This document shows, piece after piece, positions 35,501 through 48,500 of a stretch of 64,000 nt of DNA. Position numbers and translations under genes: made by a program. The notes below the pieces were generated by a model. It was not told the DNA's origin. It saw only the letters and a program-made list of their open reading frames with translations, and did not search any database. This DNA is from Bactrocera neohumeralis (Eukaryota > Arthropoda > Insecta > Diptera > Tephritidae), in NCBI RefSeq assembly GCF_024586455.1, contig NC_065922.1:24982089-25046088 (forward strand), read 5' to 3'. The number at the start of each line of letters is the position of its first letter. Within the stretch, counting starts at the first letter, position 1.

Positions 35501-38500
35501 TGGGTGTGCGTGGATAGCATGCGTAAATGCAAGCGATCGCTATAGAGACATTCAAGATCACAATTAGCTGACCGTTTTCTGGAGAACATGTGTATGTGTA
35601 CATTTATGTGTAGATAGATATTTATATGTAGACATGTATACTTAAAAACTTTGTATTCTCTTTGGGACGTTAAATTATATACACTTGCGTTGAATTTTTA
35701 TTACAAATTCTTTTTTAATTTCACTTTTAATGTGTGTTCGATGAGGTCATACTTGAAAGAAATGGGTTGCAACAATCATATATATATACATTTTTTTTTA
35801 TACTCTCGCAACAAAGTTGCTAAGGAGAGTATTATAGTTTTGTTCACATAACGGTTGTTTGTAAGTCCTAAAACTAAAAGAGTCAGATATAGGGTTATAT
35901 ATACCAAAGTGATCAGGGTGACGAGTAGAGTTGAAATCTGGTTGTCTGTCTGTCCGTCCGTCCGTCCGTGCAAGCTGTAACTTGAGTAAAAATTGAGATA
36001 TCATGATGAAACTTGGTACACGTATTTCTTGGCTCCACAAGAAGGTTAAGTTCGAAGATGGGCAAAATCAGTTGACTGCCACGCCCACAAAATGTCGAAA
36101 ACCGAAAACCTATAAAGTGTCATAACTAAGCCATAAATAAAGATATTAAAGTGAAATTTGGCACAAAGGATCGCATTAGGGAGGGGCATATTTGGACGTA
36201 ATTTTTTTTTTTGGAAAAGTGGGCGTGGCCCCGCCCCCTACTAAGTTTTTTGTATATATCTCGGAAACTACTATAGCTATGTCAACTAAACTCTATAGAG
36301 TCGTTTCCTTCAGGCATTTCCATATACAGTACAAAATGGAAGAAATCGGATAATAACCACGCCCACCTCCCATACAAAGGTTATGTTGAAAATCACTAAA
36401 AGTGCGTTAACCGACTAACAAAAAACGTCAGAAACACTAAATTGTACTGAAGAAATTATAGAAGGAAGCTGCACCCAGGCTTTTTTTAAAAATTGAAAAT
36501 GGGCGTGGCGTCGCCCACTTATGGACCAAAAACCATATCTCAGGAACTACTAGACCGATTTCAATGAAATTCGGTATATAATATTTTCTTAACACCCTGA
36601 TGACATGTACGAAATATGGGTGAAATCGGTTCACAACCACGCCTTCTTCCAATATAACGCTATTTTGAATTCCATCTGATGCCTTCTCTGTATAATATAT
36701 ACATTAGGAACCAATGATGATAGCGGAATAAAACTTTACACAAATACGGTATTTGAAAAATATATAAATGACGGATAATGAAATATCGATTATCACTTTA
36801 TCATGCGAGAGTATAAAATGTTCGGTAACACCCGAACTTAGCCCTTAATTACTTGTTACGAATAGCTTCGCATAGACGACGCATAATACTCAAAAAGTAT
36901 TCCTTGTTGACAGTTTAGCCGATCGGAAGGAATTTGGAGTACATCACAATCCGATAATCGAATAAACTGTCAACATAATAATGCTTTTTGAACTGCTTTC
37001 ACGTGGTTTTTTTGATTTCGGCTTACCTTTTCCACCGATTGATCGTCCGTTTTCGGGTCGTAAGCACAGATCAAAGACTCATCCGCTAGTAATAATATGT
37101 TTCATGACATCCTGGTAGTCCAAAAGCATTGTTTCACAGACGTTAACGCGACGATGTTTTTCGAAAAAATTTACTTTCTTCTTCTTTCAAAATGGTTTTC
37201 ACTGATCCTTACGATATTCCAACGATGCCATCGTCGATCCTCAAGCACCAACGTGTTGATCATCAGTTGATGTTGATGGTCGTCGTGAACGTGGTTCGTC
37301 GTCAACGCGTTATCGGCTCTCTGTGAATAATTTTTACCCATCAAAAACACTTGTTCGTGACAAGCCATACCACTGAAGACCTTTTCTAACATTTCTTTGT
37401 TGAATAATGTTCATAATTCAACTAAAAATTTACTTGCTTAGTCATTGACACATTTTTGGTTCCAAATTTTATAGATATTGTTGACCGATTGAAATACACA
37501 ACGAAATTCCCAGTAGCCTTACCAGGTGTCTCTCCATATTTAGTTTTATCTTGAGATAACTTTTTATCGAATCTTGGCATCGAAGCATATACTTAGATAA
37601 CATACAAACAAATGATATACATACAATGGACTTTCCCAATAATAACAATTGACGTCTTAAACTGTCAACAGCACTACTTAGTATGTGACAAGTCTAAGCC
37701 TTCAGTTAATTACCACGTAGCTGTTAATTAATTGTGCGCATGTATATAGTACTTATAGATAGATATACATATAATATGTATACTCGTGTGTCATAAGCAA
37801 ATTATGGGCGCCTAGACCACTTGCTGCTTTCTTAAAATACTTCAAAATTCAAGTGCAATCGAAAAAATTTAATACAGATTGATTATAAGTATTTTTATTA
37901 TACATTAGCATAATTTAATATGGAAATATAAATTCTTTTTTATATTTACATACTTGAATAAAGCGTTTAAGCGCTAAATATACGGCGATAACGCTCGCCA
38001 ACGGTCTGCCGCGATAACAGTTAAGTCGTAAACACCCTCAATTAATCATCTCAAGCTGTTTGCATTATCTATTTTTATATTCTTCCATTGCTTTAAATGT
38101 ATTGAAGTCGTTATTAATATTAATTAAGTCTTGTGGAAATAAGTGGAGAACACTTGCGCTGCCAATATGTGATACCAAAGTCTTTTGATGATACTCACAA
38201 TCAGTGAATTCGCTAAGAGTTATTTAAATATTTGTATTTATAATAGCAAGTGTTAGAATTGTCTACAATAGCTTGTAGAGAATTAGTAGGAGTTATGAGA
38301 ATATAATGTTTTGGAGCCATGTGAGTCACTGAGCTTATTTTTGTTTCGACTGTTTGTTCGAAATAGAAGAAAATAGAAAGAGAAATCCTCCGCTAGATGG
38401 CACCAGATTCTATAAGTGCTATAATTGAGATTTTAATTGATAAGACAGCTTTGTTGGCAAACAATTTTTTAAGAAAAGGAAGCACAGAGGTGGTTTTGAT

Positions 38501-41500
38501 GGGTATTTTTAGGTATCTTTCAAAAATATTGCCTACAATTAGGCGCAAAATGATATCTAAACATTGATTATCTTTATATATACATTTATATAACGTGTAT
38601 TTTACAAATGCTACTGGATTAAGGAAAATTTGTGCTTTGACTTGAACAATTTACTTATTTGCATGAAATTGTTGCCTACTATTAGGCGCTTTGGCCAAAA
38701 AATATTTAGATGGACCTTCTTTCATACTGGGTTTAGGGCAATTTTGTGCTTTGCATTGAACAATTGACATATTTGTATCAAATCATTGCCTACTATTAGG
38801 CGCTTTGGCCAAAAAAGTATTCAGAGGGGCCTTCTTTCTTATTCTGTTTCGAAGAAATTTCTGTAAAATAGTTGTTGTTGTTATTGTAGCGACAGAAAAC
38901 AGAAATCCGGGTCGGCTCCGGTTGCTTAGACCCGACTGTCGAAATGAATTTAAAATTCATAACCTACGATTTGGCTTATAAATCAATACAGATTTTTTAG
39001 TAAAAATTAATCTAAATTTAACTCTAGCCACTTACTGAAACTTTGAGATATACCATCTGATTTTACTTGGACTAACGAAAAAAGGTAAAATTTTCGGGTA
39101 TTTTATTAAAAATCTTGACTATCGCCTTCAAGATACGCCGTTTTGGACCAACACAAGCATGTCTGTGCTTAATACAATTTTCCATACAGTTGTTAAAAGC
39201 CTCAGTTGCGATTGCCGAATTTTGTGTTTTTTCCTTTTTTGCCTCTTTTTCAAAGCATCATTCGCTATATTATTGGACACTTTCACAGTAATATAAAGAA
39301 AGAAAACAATTAAAAATAAGGAAATTAAAAAATTCGGTTTGCATGCGCAATTTGTATGCGGACCAGTCCGAATCAAATTTGATCAACTACACCCACATTC
39401 AAAAAACCGAATTTAATTTTTTGGAATAAACGTTCGTTATCTACTAGATAAAACTCGCATAAAATTCACATAACCTCACTTAACTGTGGTAAACAAAAAA
39501 AAAGCGCTGTCGCAAAATTCCTAAATTACCACTAATAGCCCATTAGTGTCCACTTAAATGCTACTTAAATTAATTGATTTATGACAGCAACTGTCAGTCA
39601 ATAAAAATGACAGCAAGTTGACAATTACGCACCCATTTCAAGCGAATTTGACGTTCAAACGACACTGTTAGCTTAGTGAAGACGCCACATATTAAGACAG
39701 TTTGTATCAATATTGATGGAAAATAAAAAGTGATAAAATAAAACCATCATTTTATTAACTTTTGTGTGTCGTTGATATCTGCAACATCCTCTTTATCTAT
39801 TTTTGTCCCATTTTATCATGAATTGTTATGTAAATATTACTGGTTTATATACTTATCCGTCAATATTGGCATTATTATTGAGCACCAGATAAATTGCAGT
39901 AGCACTTCAATAATATTGAAATTATGTTCAACAGTTGCTCAAAATTACAACGAAATTTACTTTATTCATTAGTGTTGGCAAACGTCATTGTAATATATAT
40001 CTGTGATATAGACTATAAGCGTATCTACATTAATCTGCAGAAAATGCAAAAAAAAATTGCAGAAGGGTGTTGACTTACCACTTGAAGAAGGGAAATGACG
40101 TATTGAGTAATATAAATAATCGAAAAGAGGGAAATTAGCAGTACTCAGAGGTAATAAGGCAGTGATTATGGAACAATAATTCTGAGTTTAAGTTTTCCAT
40201 CTCCGAAAGTTGTATGGATTTTATGGATGTTTATTTTTTATGGAGGGGTAAAGTTCAGGCCTTGGTCAGAGGTAGTGCACTTCTTTTTCAAAGTTCAAGT
40301 CCAGTGCCTTCATAAAAATTCAAAGATGTTATTGCTTTGATTTTTAAAATATTTTAAACTCGGCAATTGCGACGCCATATCCAGTAATCCCTCGGAAAAA
40401 AGATACGCCCGCTTTGGCAGGATAACTTTTTACAGGATCATCTAAAGTAAAAAAAGGTGTTTTAGTTAAAACCAGAAAAACCGAAAATTTGATTTTTGGC
40501 AGACGTTTTTACAAAAAAATTATAATTTCACTGAAATTTCGCGATATTTTTTTTTCAAATAGTTGTAATCGAAAAAAAAAAATAAAAATCCTTCGTCTAA
40601 GTCTTCAAAAATTGTGTTTAAAAGACCTGTGTAAAATGTTTTGAAATCGGTTGAATAGTTCTCGAGAAATCTTACCAACCGACTTCAAAAACACAGTTTC
40701 GAGAAAAGATTCGTTTAAAGACGGCGCACTTTGCCTAGCTAGCCTCGAGCGCCAGGTTCTCAAAGCTGTATCTCCGACACTATTACTCGGATCAACTTGA
40801 AAATTTACGACAATATTCTAGAGGTGTTGTAGAATTTAACCCCTTAGAATGTAACCCCTTATACAGCCTACGGTCATTGCTTTCAATAAGAATAATGAGC
40901 TCCAAATCACAACAAGATAAGCTCTGTAGGATTAAAACAAAACTGGCTGTCTATAGACTTGTGAATATACACATAGAATTCTGAATATATCACATAGCAC
41001 TTCTAAATGCTCATCGTTCATAACAGTAGATTAAATAGAGCGCTAGGGATCTGGATATATTAAAGCTTTCGGGCTTAAAAAATTAATATTTTAATGAAAT
41101 TATGTAGGTATAATTGAAAATTTTTGCGAGAGTAGAAATGCTGGTGCTTCTTCCAAGAAAACTATAGTCTAATAGAGGTCGCTTTGGAAGTCTAAATTTG
41201 TTATAACAGATCTTTGAAATAAATTGTAGTTTATATAAGCTGTCTTTATATGAAATCTCCCTTCTACCCTCTTTTTGACATATATTAAATTCTACTTAAA
41301 GCACTTAAATTCCGACTTATTTTATAATTTGTATTGTCATTAAATTTTGGCAGCAACACTAACCATTGTAACAGATTGTGATTCGAATTTTAATAGCACA
41401 ATTTTATTATGCAAATGTTGCATTTGAAATAATAAATATTCATAACTTTTCACACTGTCTCTCCAAAATTTTGTCCAGCACAAAATTTGTCTTTGACGAA

Positions 41501-44500
41501 AGAGAAATTAAATAGAATTTTCGTCTGCCGAATATTTGCATAGTGACTTTATATATATGTATATATGTATACATATATATATCAGATATGTTGTAGGTAG
41601 TTTACTAGCAGAAGTGGCATAAATCAAAAATTAGAATATTTGGAAATTTCTGTAGAAAAATTCCAATTTAACAAAATTCTACCTAAACTCATTGTAAATG
41701 AAATGTTCCAGCTTAACGTCTTTAAAAGCTACCTTTATAATAATTTATATAAGGTAAAACATTCAAGTTGGGTAATTTTTGGGTACTCGGATGATTTTAT
41801 TTCCCTTTTCGAGTTGTGTGATTCTTTTGGAAAATTAGTGCTAAGTACAGCAGCATTTTTTAGTTTTATTGTGAGCAGCAAATAATTTACATAGCAAAAA
41901 TTGTTTCAAATTGCATGAAGTCAAGCATAAAATGAAAAAAGAGCAAATGTTATCATTGCTGAAATTTTACGCTTCAATGATTCACTAATTTGCATTTTGA
42001 TTGATCGCTGACAATGCCGCAGGGAAGCTACGTACATATATGTATGTGTATAGTATGTGCTGGCATGAAATCAAGCGTTGATTGCAAGCGTATGATGTAA
42101 TGCTATCGTAAAAGTGTTGTAACTTTAATTAGATAACAACAAAAATAATGTGACATTAAGCGTAATTTGAACACTTTAAATAATCGTGGATCCAAATCGA
42201 CTATATGTATGTATAGTAGATGCATACTAATAAAGGGTAACCCATTTAGAGGTTACCGACTTGTTTAAAGAGAAAACACAGAAATTTCAAATTTAATGAC
42301 GACCTTTACTTTGACATCGCAAAAGATTTAGGTATTTTGGTAGCATTAAAGTGCTTCATACCCAAAATATTACCTAAAATGTGTTGAGTCAATCCATTAG
42401 ACATATCCTAAAACCTATGCTATCTCTCCGATAGCAACAAAACCAGTCCTATATTAATTTCTATTGTTCTACATTTTGTAACTTTGAAGAGTAAGACCTC
42501 ATTCATTGTGTACTCGTACACTTTTTTCTTATGAATCACTAGGTTGCGTATCTTTATTTGTCTATACATACATGTATGTAAGTAAAATTTATATTAGCAT
42601 ATGAACTTGAATAAATATGTTCACACACTTGAATTTTAATAGTTTATGCATTAATAATAAATATATTTCAAGTTCAAAATAAATGTGTGCAATTGAAAAC
42701 TCGCCGCGGAGTATTGTTATGGGAACATTAAAAAAAATTTATAGGTCTGCGAAAGACTGTTTTCATACTTGCTTAAAAAATATGTGTGTGGAATTTTAAT
42801 TTGTTTTTGTTTATATTTGTTTACAATAATTTATACTGTAGCAGTATTGATTTTCAAACGCAAATCACGTTTTCCAAATGTTTTGTTATTGTTTGGGTTT
42901 TCTATTGCTGTTGTGTACAAATAAAGCAGTTATTATGAGACATTGTTTTTATAATTGACTAAGGACCAAATATGATTAACACACACAACTTCTAATAAAT
43001 TTTTGGAGAATTTGGATTGAACCTTGCTTTTCTATGAAAGTAGATAAATGCGATTTTAGCTTCAGAGTCTATATAGTCACCTCCAAACAGCGAAAAAACT
43101 TTTTCGTGACAGAAGCACATTGACTAATTAGCAACGTAAGGTCTACAAAACCATTTGCAAACAGTGATCAATGCTGCAATAGGTTTTCAGACAATGTTTA
43201 TGTAGTTCTTGAGCGGATCGGTGGATCATAGATTATACATTGTTCTGTAGTTCACTTCTTTAATGAGGTGAACATATGTATGTATTAAAAACAGCAATCA
43301 GTTCAAGCTTTTGATAGAAGGCATTGAAGGTAGCTGGGCTTACATAAGCACTTTAGAACCCCTCTTAAGGAGTTTCTATAGTGAAAAGTTAGTCTTCTTT
43401 TATCAAGTGTGCAAATTCAATACATTTAAACGCTAGTCTCCTTAGCTAATATATATAAAGTGAATTTAGTTCAACTTTCAAATTATTACTATACATTGTA
43501 CAGGCTCAGTCATAGGTCAATTTAAGTTAAGGCACGAATTTATCTTTTGGCAAATAAAAATATATAACTTCTGCTCGTATAATCGAATGTTGTCTACAGT
43601 TTCTTTTGAATTGTTTATAAATACTTTTTTTTTCTTCTGTAAAATGTGTTTAATAGTTTCAAAATTTTTTTCCAATAACTGTAGACTTAAACTCACAGGT
43701 TTGGACCTGGTGCCTCCTATTGAGTTAACCTTCTCAAAATATATGATATTTTCCAGTCTATCACTGACTATTTATTATAGTCAAAATGGGCTTTAAATAA
43801 CAATTTTTTGAAGTTTAGACTACAGCGCCACCTAGCGAAGTAATTTGGAATATACATTTGTTTTTTTCGAGATTGCTTTATTTTCGAATATGAGTCAAAG
43901 TCCAATAACAAATGCTATTTTTTAAATAACATAAAGACGGCGCCACCTATGAATAATTTATTGGCATAAACTATATACTTGCGTGACCACTATATCGTCA
44001 CCTAAAATGCAAAACAAAAAATTCTCATAAAAAGAAATCGAAAATCGCTTTCAGCTATAATAACCTATAAGTAACCAATATATTAACTGATATAAAACCG
44101 ATATACAACGAATATATAACCATATTATAACTAAAACTCCACTTTTGTCTCAATTTGAGTGGTTTTTATTACATTGTTTTTCCTTCGCCTGTAAACTTTT
44201 GAAAAGTTATGTTACGTTATTTCGCATTTTAACGACGACGACGAATTTTACTTTATGTATTTTTGGTAAAAAGTGAATCTGCCGAGTGTTTTCTCTTGGT
44301 TTCTTCTATTCTTCTAATGGGCTTTAAGAAAAATTATATTTAGCGCACTAAGTTTAGCTAAATTTGTATAATATATTGTTAAGATTTGGAATAGTAACAA
44401 CACGTATTTACTCTTTCACAAAGCGTTAAATTGTCCTTACGTCACTCAAAGTTCATCGTTTTTCTAACTTTCTCAATTCGATTATCCAGTTCGTGTACTT

Positions 44501-45252
44501 TTATCTTCTCGCTCTTGTTGCTAAACCTCTCTGCGTAAAGTCTTTGCATCTTCAGTGTCCTATCCACTTGTGTGCATTTCAAAATATCGTTATTAAAAAA
44601 GTTGAGCTTGCTCTCTCTACCCACCTTCACTGTTGCAGGCTTTCATCACGAGCGCCATTGTCATGATCGAAATTATCAGCGACCATTCGTATACGAGTCA
44701 AGCGATGTTGGTCTGTGGCACTCTAACGGGTTATTTGATTATCTGCTGCACTTTGTTCCTCGGTAATTACCACTAATATAACTACCTAAAATAACTACCT
44801 AAATTCGAGTTACACCTACACCAGTTACTAATTAATCATTTGCTGATTACAAAGTCACACTTTACTATATGTTATAAACATTATAGACCGTTATGTTTTA
44901 GTTCAACATTGATAAAACATGACAAATTTATTTATTTTATCTCTTTTCTATTATTTTCGCTCTCGTTTTATGCCTTATTTGCATTGATTATTACTAACCC
45001 ACGAACCCGGTTCTCCCTCCTTCTCACCGCTCAGGCCATCTACTCGGCGCTGTTATTGATAAGCGCATCGACTGCCTCTTCAGTATCGGCGCAATCATAA
45101 TGTTTATCGCTTCCGGCGTCATTGTGCTAGACCGTTGGACCAATCAGTTACTACAGTCACAGGATCTTAATGCGTTAAAGGGTGCTGGCGCATTTATGTT
45201 AATAACTGCATTAATATTTTTTGCCGATACTTTTGTTATTGTACGCAGTTAA
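26588..45252 (+). CDS. Gene B: small four-TM (MARVEL-like) membrane protein with an 18-kb intron
   Basis: Exons: 26588-26629 (MEFNNRLLLKIIEL, donor gtaaat), 44639-44762 (124 nt, donor gtaatt, acceptor ttgcag) and 45035-45252 (218 nt, stop TAA), totalling 384 nt and 127 residues. Start context aaaaATGG is strong. Exon 2 carries FITSAIVMIEII and the family motif MLVCGTLTGYLIICC; exon 3 carries CLFSIGAIMFIASGVIVL and MLITALIFFADTFVIV, giving four hydrophobic segments. Exon lengths and phases are those of gene A, its closest relative. The weak point is the link of exon 1 to exon 2 across 18 kb: phase and the -IIEL ending fit, and no nearer first exon was found. The same first exon also fits the gene C exons. 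A polyA signal AATAAA lies at 45294-45299. Role unknown; membrane location predicted. Confidence 0.72.
27434..27721 (-). other. 95-codon open frame, possible retroelement ORF1 fragment
   Basis: Lys/Pro-rich product (KKKIWLKKPRASKKPPAKRW, then WTDVFSKE) with an ATG start and no membrane or enzyme motif. Basic, Pro-rich short frames of this kind are common at the start of LINE ORF1, but I cannot place it in a family. It lies inside the long gene B intron on the opposite strand. Confidence 0.25.
27776..28290. repeat. (TAAAA)n pentanucleotide satellite-like tract
   Basis: About 30 near-perfect AAAAT/TAAAA units run from 27800 to 27960, continuing with decaying copies and A-rich interruptions to about 28290. 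It lies in the gene B intron. Confidence 0.9.
28300..29500. other. Intronic DNA, nothing recognised
   Basis: Part of the 18-kb intron of gene B. Contains scattered TATG/CATA microsatellite patches. Small open frames (28907-29146, 29055-29255) overlap each other and have no features. Confidence 0.5.
29510..29705. repeat. T-rich tandem low-complexity tract
   Basis: Runs of T broken by AATT; the unit TTTTTTAATTCTTTTTTTT recurs at least three times between 29640 and 29700. Confidence 0.8.
30830..31870 (-). mobile_element. Mariner relic, nearly full length, gene B intron
   Basis: Minus-strand pieces in order: KCSECWEKVSVIISCREQVF (N-terminal domain, 31611-31802), LVPKALNIFERQHRVSVC and DVITGNES (31408-31590; the catalytic Asp of TGDES is Asn here), then LPTGQTVNKEYYLSVIRRL (about 31205-31270). 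Frame changes and stops occur between them. Same lineage as the copy at 36866-37450. Confidence 0.75.
31880..33285. other. Intronic DNA, nothing recognised
   Basis: AT-rich intron sequence of gene B with no exon having the family's phase-0 or phase-1 borders and no transposase motif. Confidence 0.5.
33290..33860. repeat. Degenerate tandem repeat with CTCGAGTTTAAAG / GGTGTTTAAGA units
   Basis: A unit of roughly 110-160 bp recurs about four times: (TTGAGTCATMAACTCGAGTTTAAG), (GGGGTACTGAGTGTGGTGTTTAAGA), (ATTTCATATCTAAACGTTACTTTGAGTC). Copies begin near 33332, 33450, 33565 and 33745 and show substitutions and internal small duplications (CATAAACTCGAGTTTAAAGTCATAAAACTTAAAGTCATAAA). Confidence 0.75.
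34637..35155. mobile_element. ~519-bp TIR element in the gene B intron
   Basis: Left end TAGGGATGGACCAAAAAACG; right end on the opposite strand TTAGGGTAGGTCAAAGAAAACG, an imperfect inverted repeat. Inside, the phrase AAATTTA-TGCTCTACAAAAA-GTTCG occurs twice about 190 bp apart. No open frame. Probably a non-autonomous DNA transposon; family unknown. Confidence 0.5.
35285..35345 (+). repeat. Fragment of the dispersed repeat at 58770-59330
   Basis: AATCCGATCTGAACAATTTC-TCGGAGATTATATTATT is shared almost exactly with 58878-58915. Confidence 0.65.
35790..36858 (+). repeat. ~1-kb dispersed repeat, forward copy
   Basis: It starts TATACTCTCGCAACAAAGTT and ends TGTTCGGTAACACCCGAACTTAGCCC. It contains a GTCTGTCCGTCCGTCCGTCC microsatellite (35945-35970) and several GGGCGTGG / CCACGCCC boxes. 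The reverse-oriented partner is at 51275-52237. Non-autonomous; a GTCY tract inside a longer conserved element recalls DINE-1/mini-me-type dipteran repeats, but I cannot confirm identity. Open frames within it are by-products. Confidence 0.75.
36866..37450 (-). mobile_element. Mariner relic abutting the dispersed repeat
   Basis: Minus-strand fragments: MLEKVFSGMACHEQVFLMGKN (37171-37392; N-terminal helix-turn-helix region) and, lower down, VDQSV/LSDCDVLQIPSDRLNCQQGILFEYY-type remnants of the TVNKEYYL segment in shifted frames. Same lineage as 30830-31870. It ends within 10 bp of the repeat at 35790-36858. Confidence 0.65.
38500..38870. repeat. Tandem repeat with TTGCCTACTATTAGGCGC core
   Basis: The palindrome-bearing core GCCTA-(C/A)-(T/A)ATTAGGC occurs at about 38529, 38672 and 38789; between copies TTTGGCCAAAAAA-TATT and GGACCTTCTTTC recur. 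Unit about 120-145 bp. GCCTACTATTAGGC is itself nearly an inverted repeat. Confidence 0.75.
38871..38945. repeat. GC-rich dispersed repeat fragment
   Basis: GTTGTTGTTATTGTAGCGAC followed by CGGGTCGGCTCCGGTTGCTTAGACCCGACTG. The GGGTCGG and CCCGAC ends pair, so it can fold as a hairpin. GTTGTTGT-TAGCGA starts are common in fly repeats. No gene. Confidence 0.5.
39000..40430. other. Intronic DNA, nothing recognised
   Basis: Open frames at 39128-39376 (minus) and 39766-39972 (plus) show no family features, splice context or repeats. Confidence 0.5.
40430..40860 (+). repeat. Dispersed repeat, copy 1
   Basis: Shares an ordered series of blocks with 60640-61020: GTTTTAGTTAAAACC, CTCGAGAAATCTT-CCA, CTTTGCCTAGCTAGCCTCGAGCGC-like, ATCTCCG, ACTATTACTCGGAT, ACAATATT. 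About 400 bp, no open frame. Confidence 0.7.
40861..42236. other. Intronic DNA, nothing recognised
   Basis: Part of the gene B intron. An 81-codon frame at 41640-41885 is AT-driven with no recognised feature. Confidence 0.45.
42237..42345. mobile_element. Terminal fragment of a Tc1/mariner-type element
   Basis: GGGTAACCCATTTAGAGGTTACCGACTTG...ACACAGAAATTTCAAATTT resembles the terminus of the DUF4817-type elements and shares CAAAGAAATTTCAAATTT-like sequence with 19590. Only the end is present. Confidence 0.4.
42350..44638. other. Intronic DNA upstream of gene B exon 2
   Basis: No further exon with the family's pattern was found. Searched for an alternative first exon ending in a -EL codon pair before GT without success. 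Confidence 0.4.
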
Positions 45253-45530
45253 ATAGTAATTAGTAGATAGCTAGATCTGTATTAAGTTCTTATAATAAAT
45301 TTTGATAAAGTCTACAAATGTCTTTGTGGAAAATGTGCCAAAGTTGTGCTAAGTGCTTATAAAGTGTAATAATATAATAATAAATTATAATATACAAAAT
45401 AAAAATTAAATTACAAGAAAATAAAATTTCCATAAATTAAAAAGGAAAAAGTCATCAAGTCATCAAGTCTTCGTTCGATAAGCTTTGTAAATAAATATTA
45501 ATCAATGTTGTTGCCGAATTGTGTTTCTAG

Positions 45531-48500
45531 GGCATCGCGATCGCCTGTATTGTGCTTTGGGAGACCTCTGGCGCGTTGTCCTCGAGACCGCTGATCGTCT
45601 GCGGCACACTGGGTGGTTTCACTATCATCTGCGGTGTGCTGTTGATTGGTAAGTACATTTTATTTATATATTATATAAATTTGCATTATCTCGAAAATAT
45701 GTCTACATATTTACTCAACTTTAAAAGTTAAAAAGTACAAAGAGAAGTACAGTGCTAATTTTAGTGAACAATTTTTGTTCCAAGACTTCACTTATTTTCC
45801 GTAAACTCTAAATTGTTACCTTATTGTTAATAGTTGCTAGTAAAAAATATATAATTGTGTAATCTACTCTTAGTTAATAAGTAGTGTTTAATACTAAGCT
45901 GTAAAATCCTAAATAGAATCTAGCTAATGGCTCGCAGAACGATGATGACACCGAATTTTTCTGATAAGAAAGCCAATATGATTAGCTCCCACGCCACAAT
46001 AGAAATTTACTGGTTCCCTAGAATAAAAAAAGAGGTCGAAATTATCCTTTTGTCGTAAGCTATCTGTTAATACCCTGCACAGCTTGTCATGAAGGTTGTA
46101 AGGCCATAAATTAATATACATAGCTGCCAAATCAATCTAAATCAAGTCTTTGTGAAACTTTTTTATTTTATACGAGTTTTTTGACATAGTTTGTTATCCA
46201 AAACGTTACTACAATCTACGAAAAAATTGTTCAGATATATGTATGTAGGACTACTACGTAGGTTGCCTTTTATATTTCGGGATTTGGCAACACTAATGTG
46301 TTGCCATCTGGCAACTCACAATTTTATTGTAAAGTTAGACATTTTGACATACGAGCGCCATTTGTGTTTTTGACAGTAACTTAAAATATTCTTCTCGACA
46401 AAAAAACAGAATTTATTTTCGGGCGTTTATTTTTTAACAACTTTCGACATGGATTAGCTCAGCAACAGTGCATCGATGAATGTAATTCAAATTTTGACGA
46501 TGAAGCTCCATTAAAGACCAGTGTTTAATGATGGTATGATGAATTCAATTGAGGTCGTAGATCACTCCAAGACGAATTTCGTGAAGGTTGTCAAAAATCA
46601 GTTGCTGTAGCGGAAACTATTGATACAGTGCGCAAACTGATATTGCTAGATCGTCATGTGATCTATCATGAGATTAAGACAACTATGGTCATTAGTGGCA
46701 ACATTTGACTAAAAAAAATTTGTCCAAGTTGGATTCCACACAATTTGTCAATTTTTCAAAAAGACTCTTGTGGATTGGTAGAGAGAACTGTTAACAAAAT
46801 ACGGTAGCGGTGTTTCGAAACACGTCTATGACAAACAAACTTTTTGGAAAAAACTAGACATGTTGAAACCATACCATTAGAGAAATGCATATCAGTAAAT
46901 TCTGAGTCGTATACAACCATTTATTTGCCAGTTGTTTTTCAAGAAACCAAGAAAACCAACCGGCGAAGACGGATCATTCTTCACCACGACAAGGCGAGCT
47001 CTCACACTTCGACTGAAACACCTGAATTTTTGAGTACTCAAAACATCGAATTGATGAGTCATCGTTCTTATAGTCCTGACTTGGCAAAGAATGACTTTTT
47101 TTATTCCCGTACGTAAAAAATAAAGCAAGAGGTTAGCGTTTCTTGACAACTGAAGAAGTGGGTGAAGCGTTCAGAAGACATGTTTTGGAAATACCTCAAT
47201 CAGAATGGCAAAAACGCTTCAAAAATATGTTCAAATGACTGCGAAAGTGGAGTATATTGTGAAAAACACTTAAGCGGGTTTCGACGATTTAAATTGGTTT
47301 TTGTTCTTGAATCCCGAAATTGTTAAAGGCAACCTACATATTACATGCAGCTGTCATTATAACAGACCAATCGAAGATAAATTTATTTTTATCCTTATGC
47401 TTTGTTAAAGCACCCGTAAAGGGAAGGCATAGCCTCCATATAGACGAAGTTAACGTTATTTTGTGTTCTTTTTGGTTTTTTTTTATTTCTCACAACGAAT
47501 AGGCTTATATCAAATATTTTGATTTAGAAGACCCTCAGTGACCTTTTTCCAATTTTTGATGTTAAAAATTTTGAGAAACATTACTCAGATATATATGTAT
47601 ATCCATCATTCCACATTACAAATTAGTATAGTATGTCAGCACAATTAATTGAAGACAGGTTCGACTTTTCGTATTCAAATGTTATAGTAATGGTATAGGT
47701 ATAGTAAAGGTTAGTTTGTCTAACAAAATAATAGAAACTCGTGAGTAGACATCTGTTGACCAAAAGATAGGATCTTTTATTTTCAAATATGTGCCCAATA
47801 CTAATAATGATATACAATTAAATAATTAAAAACTCTCTTTTCAACTTTTTTCATATTTATTCCAGGACACATACTCAACTCGATTGTAGAGAAGCGTCTG
47901 AATGCGCTCATCTCGATTTTGGGCTGCGTGCTCTTCGTCATCTCCGGCGCCCTGATCATCGATGAGTGGCATGATAACTCGAATTTCCTCTTCAAGGATC
48001 GCAAACGCAATGCCCTCGCTGCTGGTTCGTTGATGATCATCAACGGTGCCGTCTTTCTATTGGACACACTCTCCATTTGCAGAACGTAAATGAGAAAAAA
48101 AAAACAAATAATAATAATATTGAATAAAAAATAAATGTTGCATTTATGTATGTACTACATGTAAAGAAGCGAAACACACACACACACGCACACTCAAACG
48201 TATTTAAAGATCACAAACAAACGCATAAACTCTTCTTTAAACAAAGTTGCACTCAAATATACATACATACATACAAACATATAATATATTCATATTTTTA
48301 GAAATTTGTATTTTGCAAAAATTCTCATTGTTAAAACGAATTATAACTGTATTTGTACTGCTTTTGTCCCTGTCTTATTAGAATTAAATGTTTTTATATA
48401 CATAAACATATATACAGATGCTTTTTGAATTAGTAAAGTGGGGAAGGATATGAGGTAAATGTTACACAGGTGAGTGAAGTAAGTAATTTGGAGGGTAAGA

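Noticed and set aside
44442..44630. 62-codon charged minus-strand open frame next to gene B exon 2
   Set aside because: Ends at no splice site pairing with other exons and overlaps the gene B branch and pyrimidine region; no family features.
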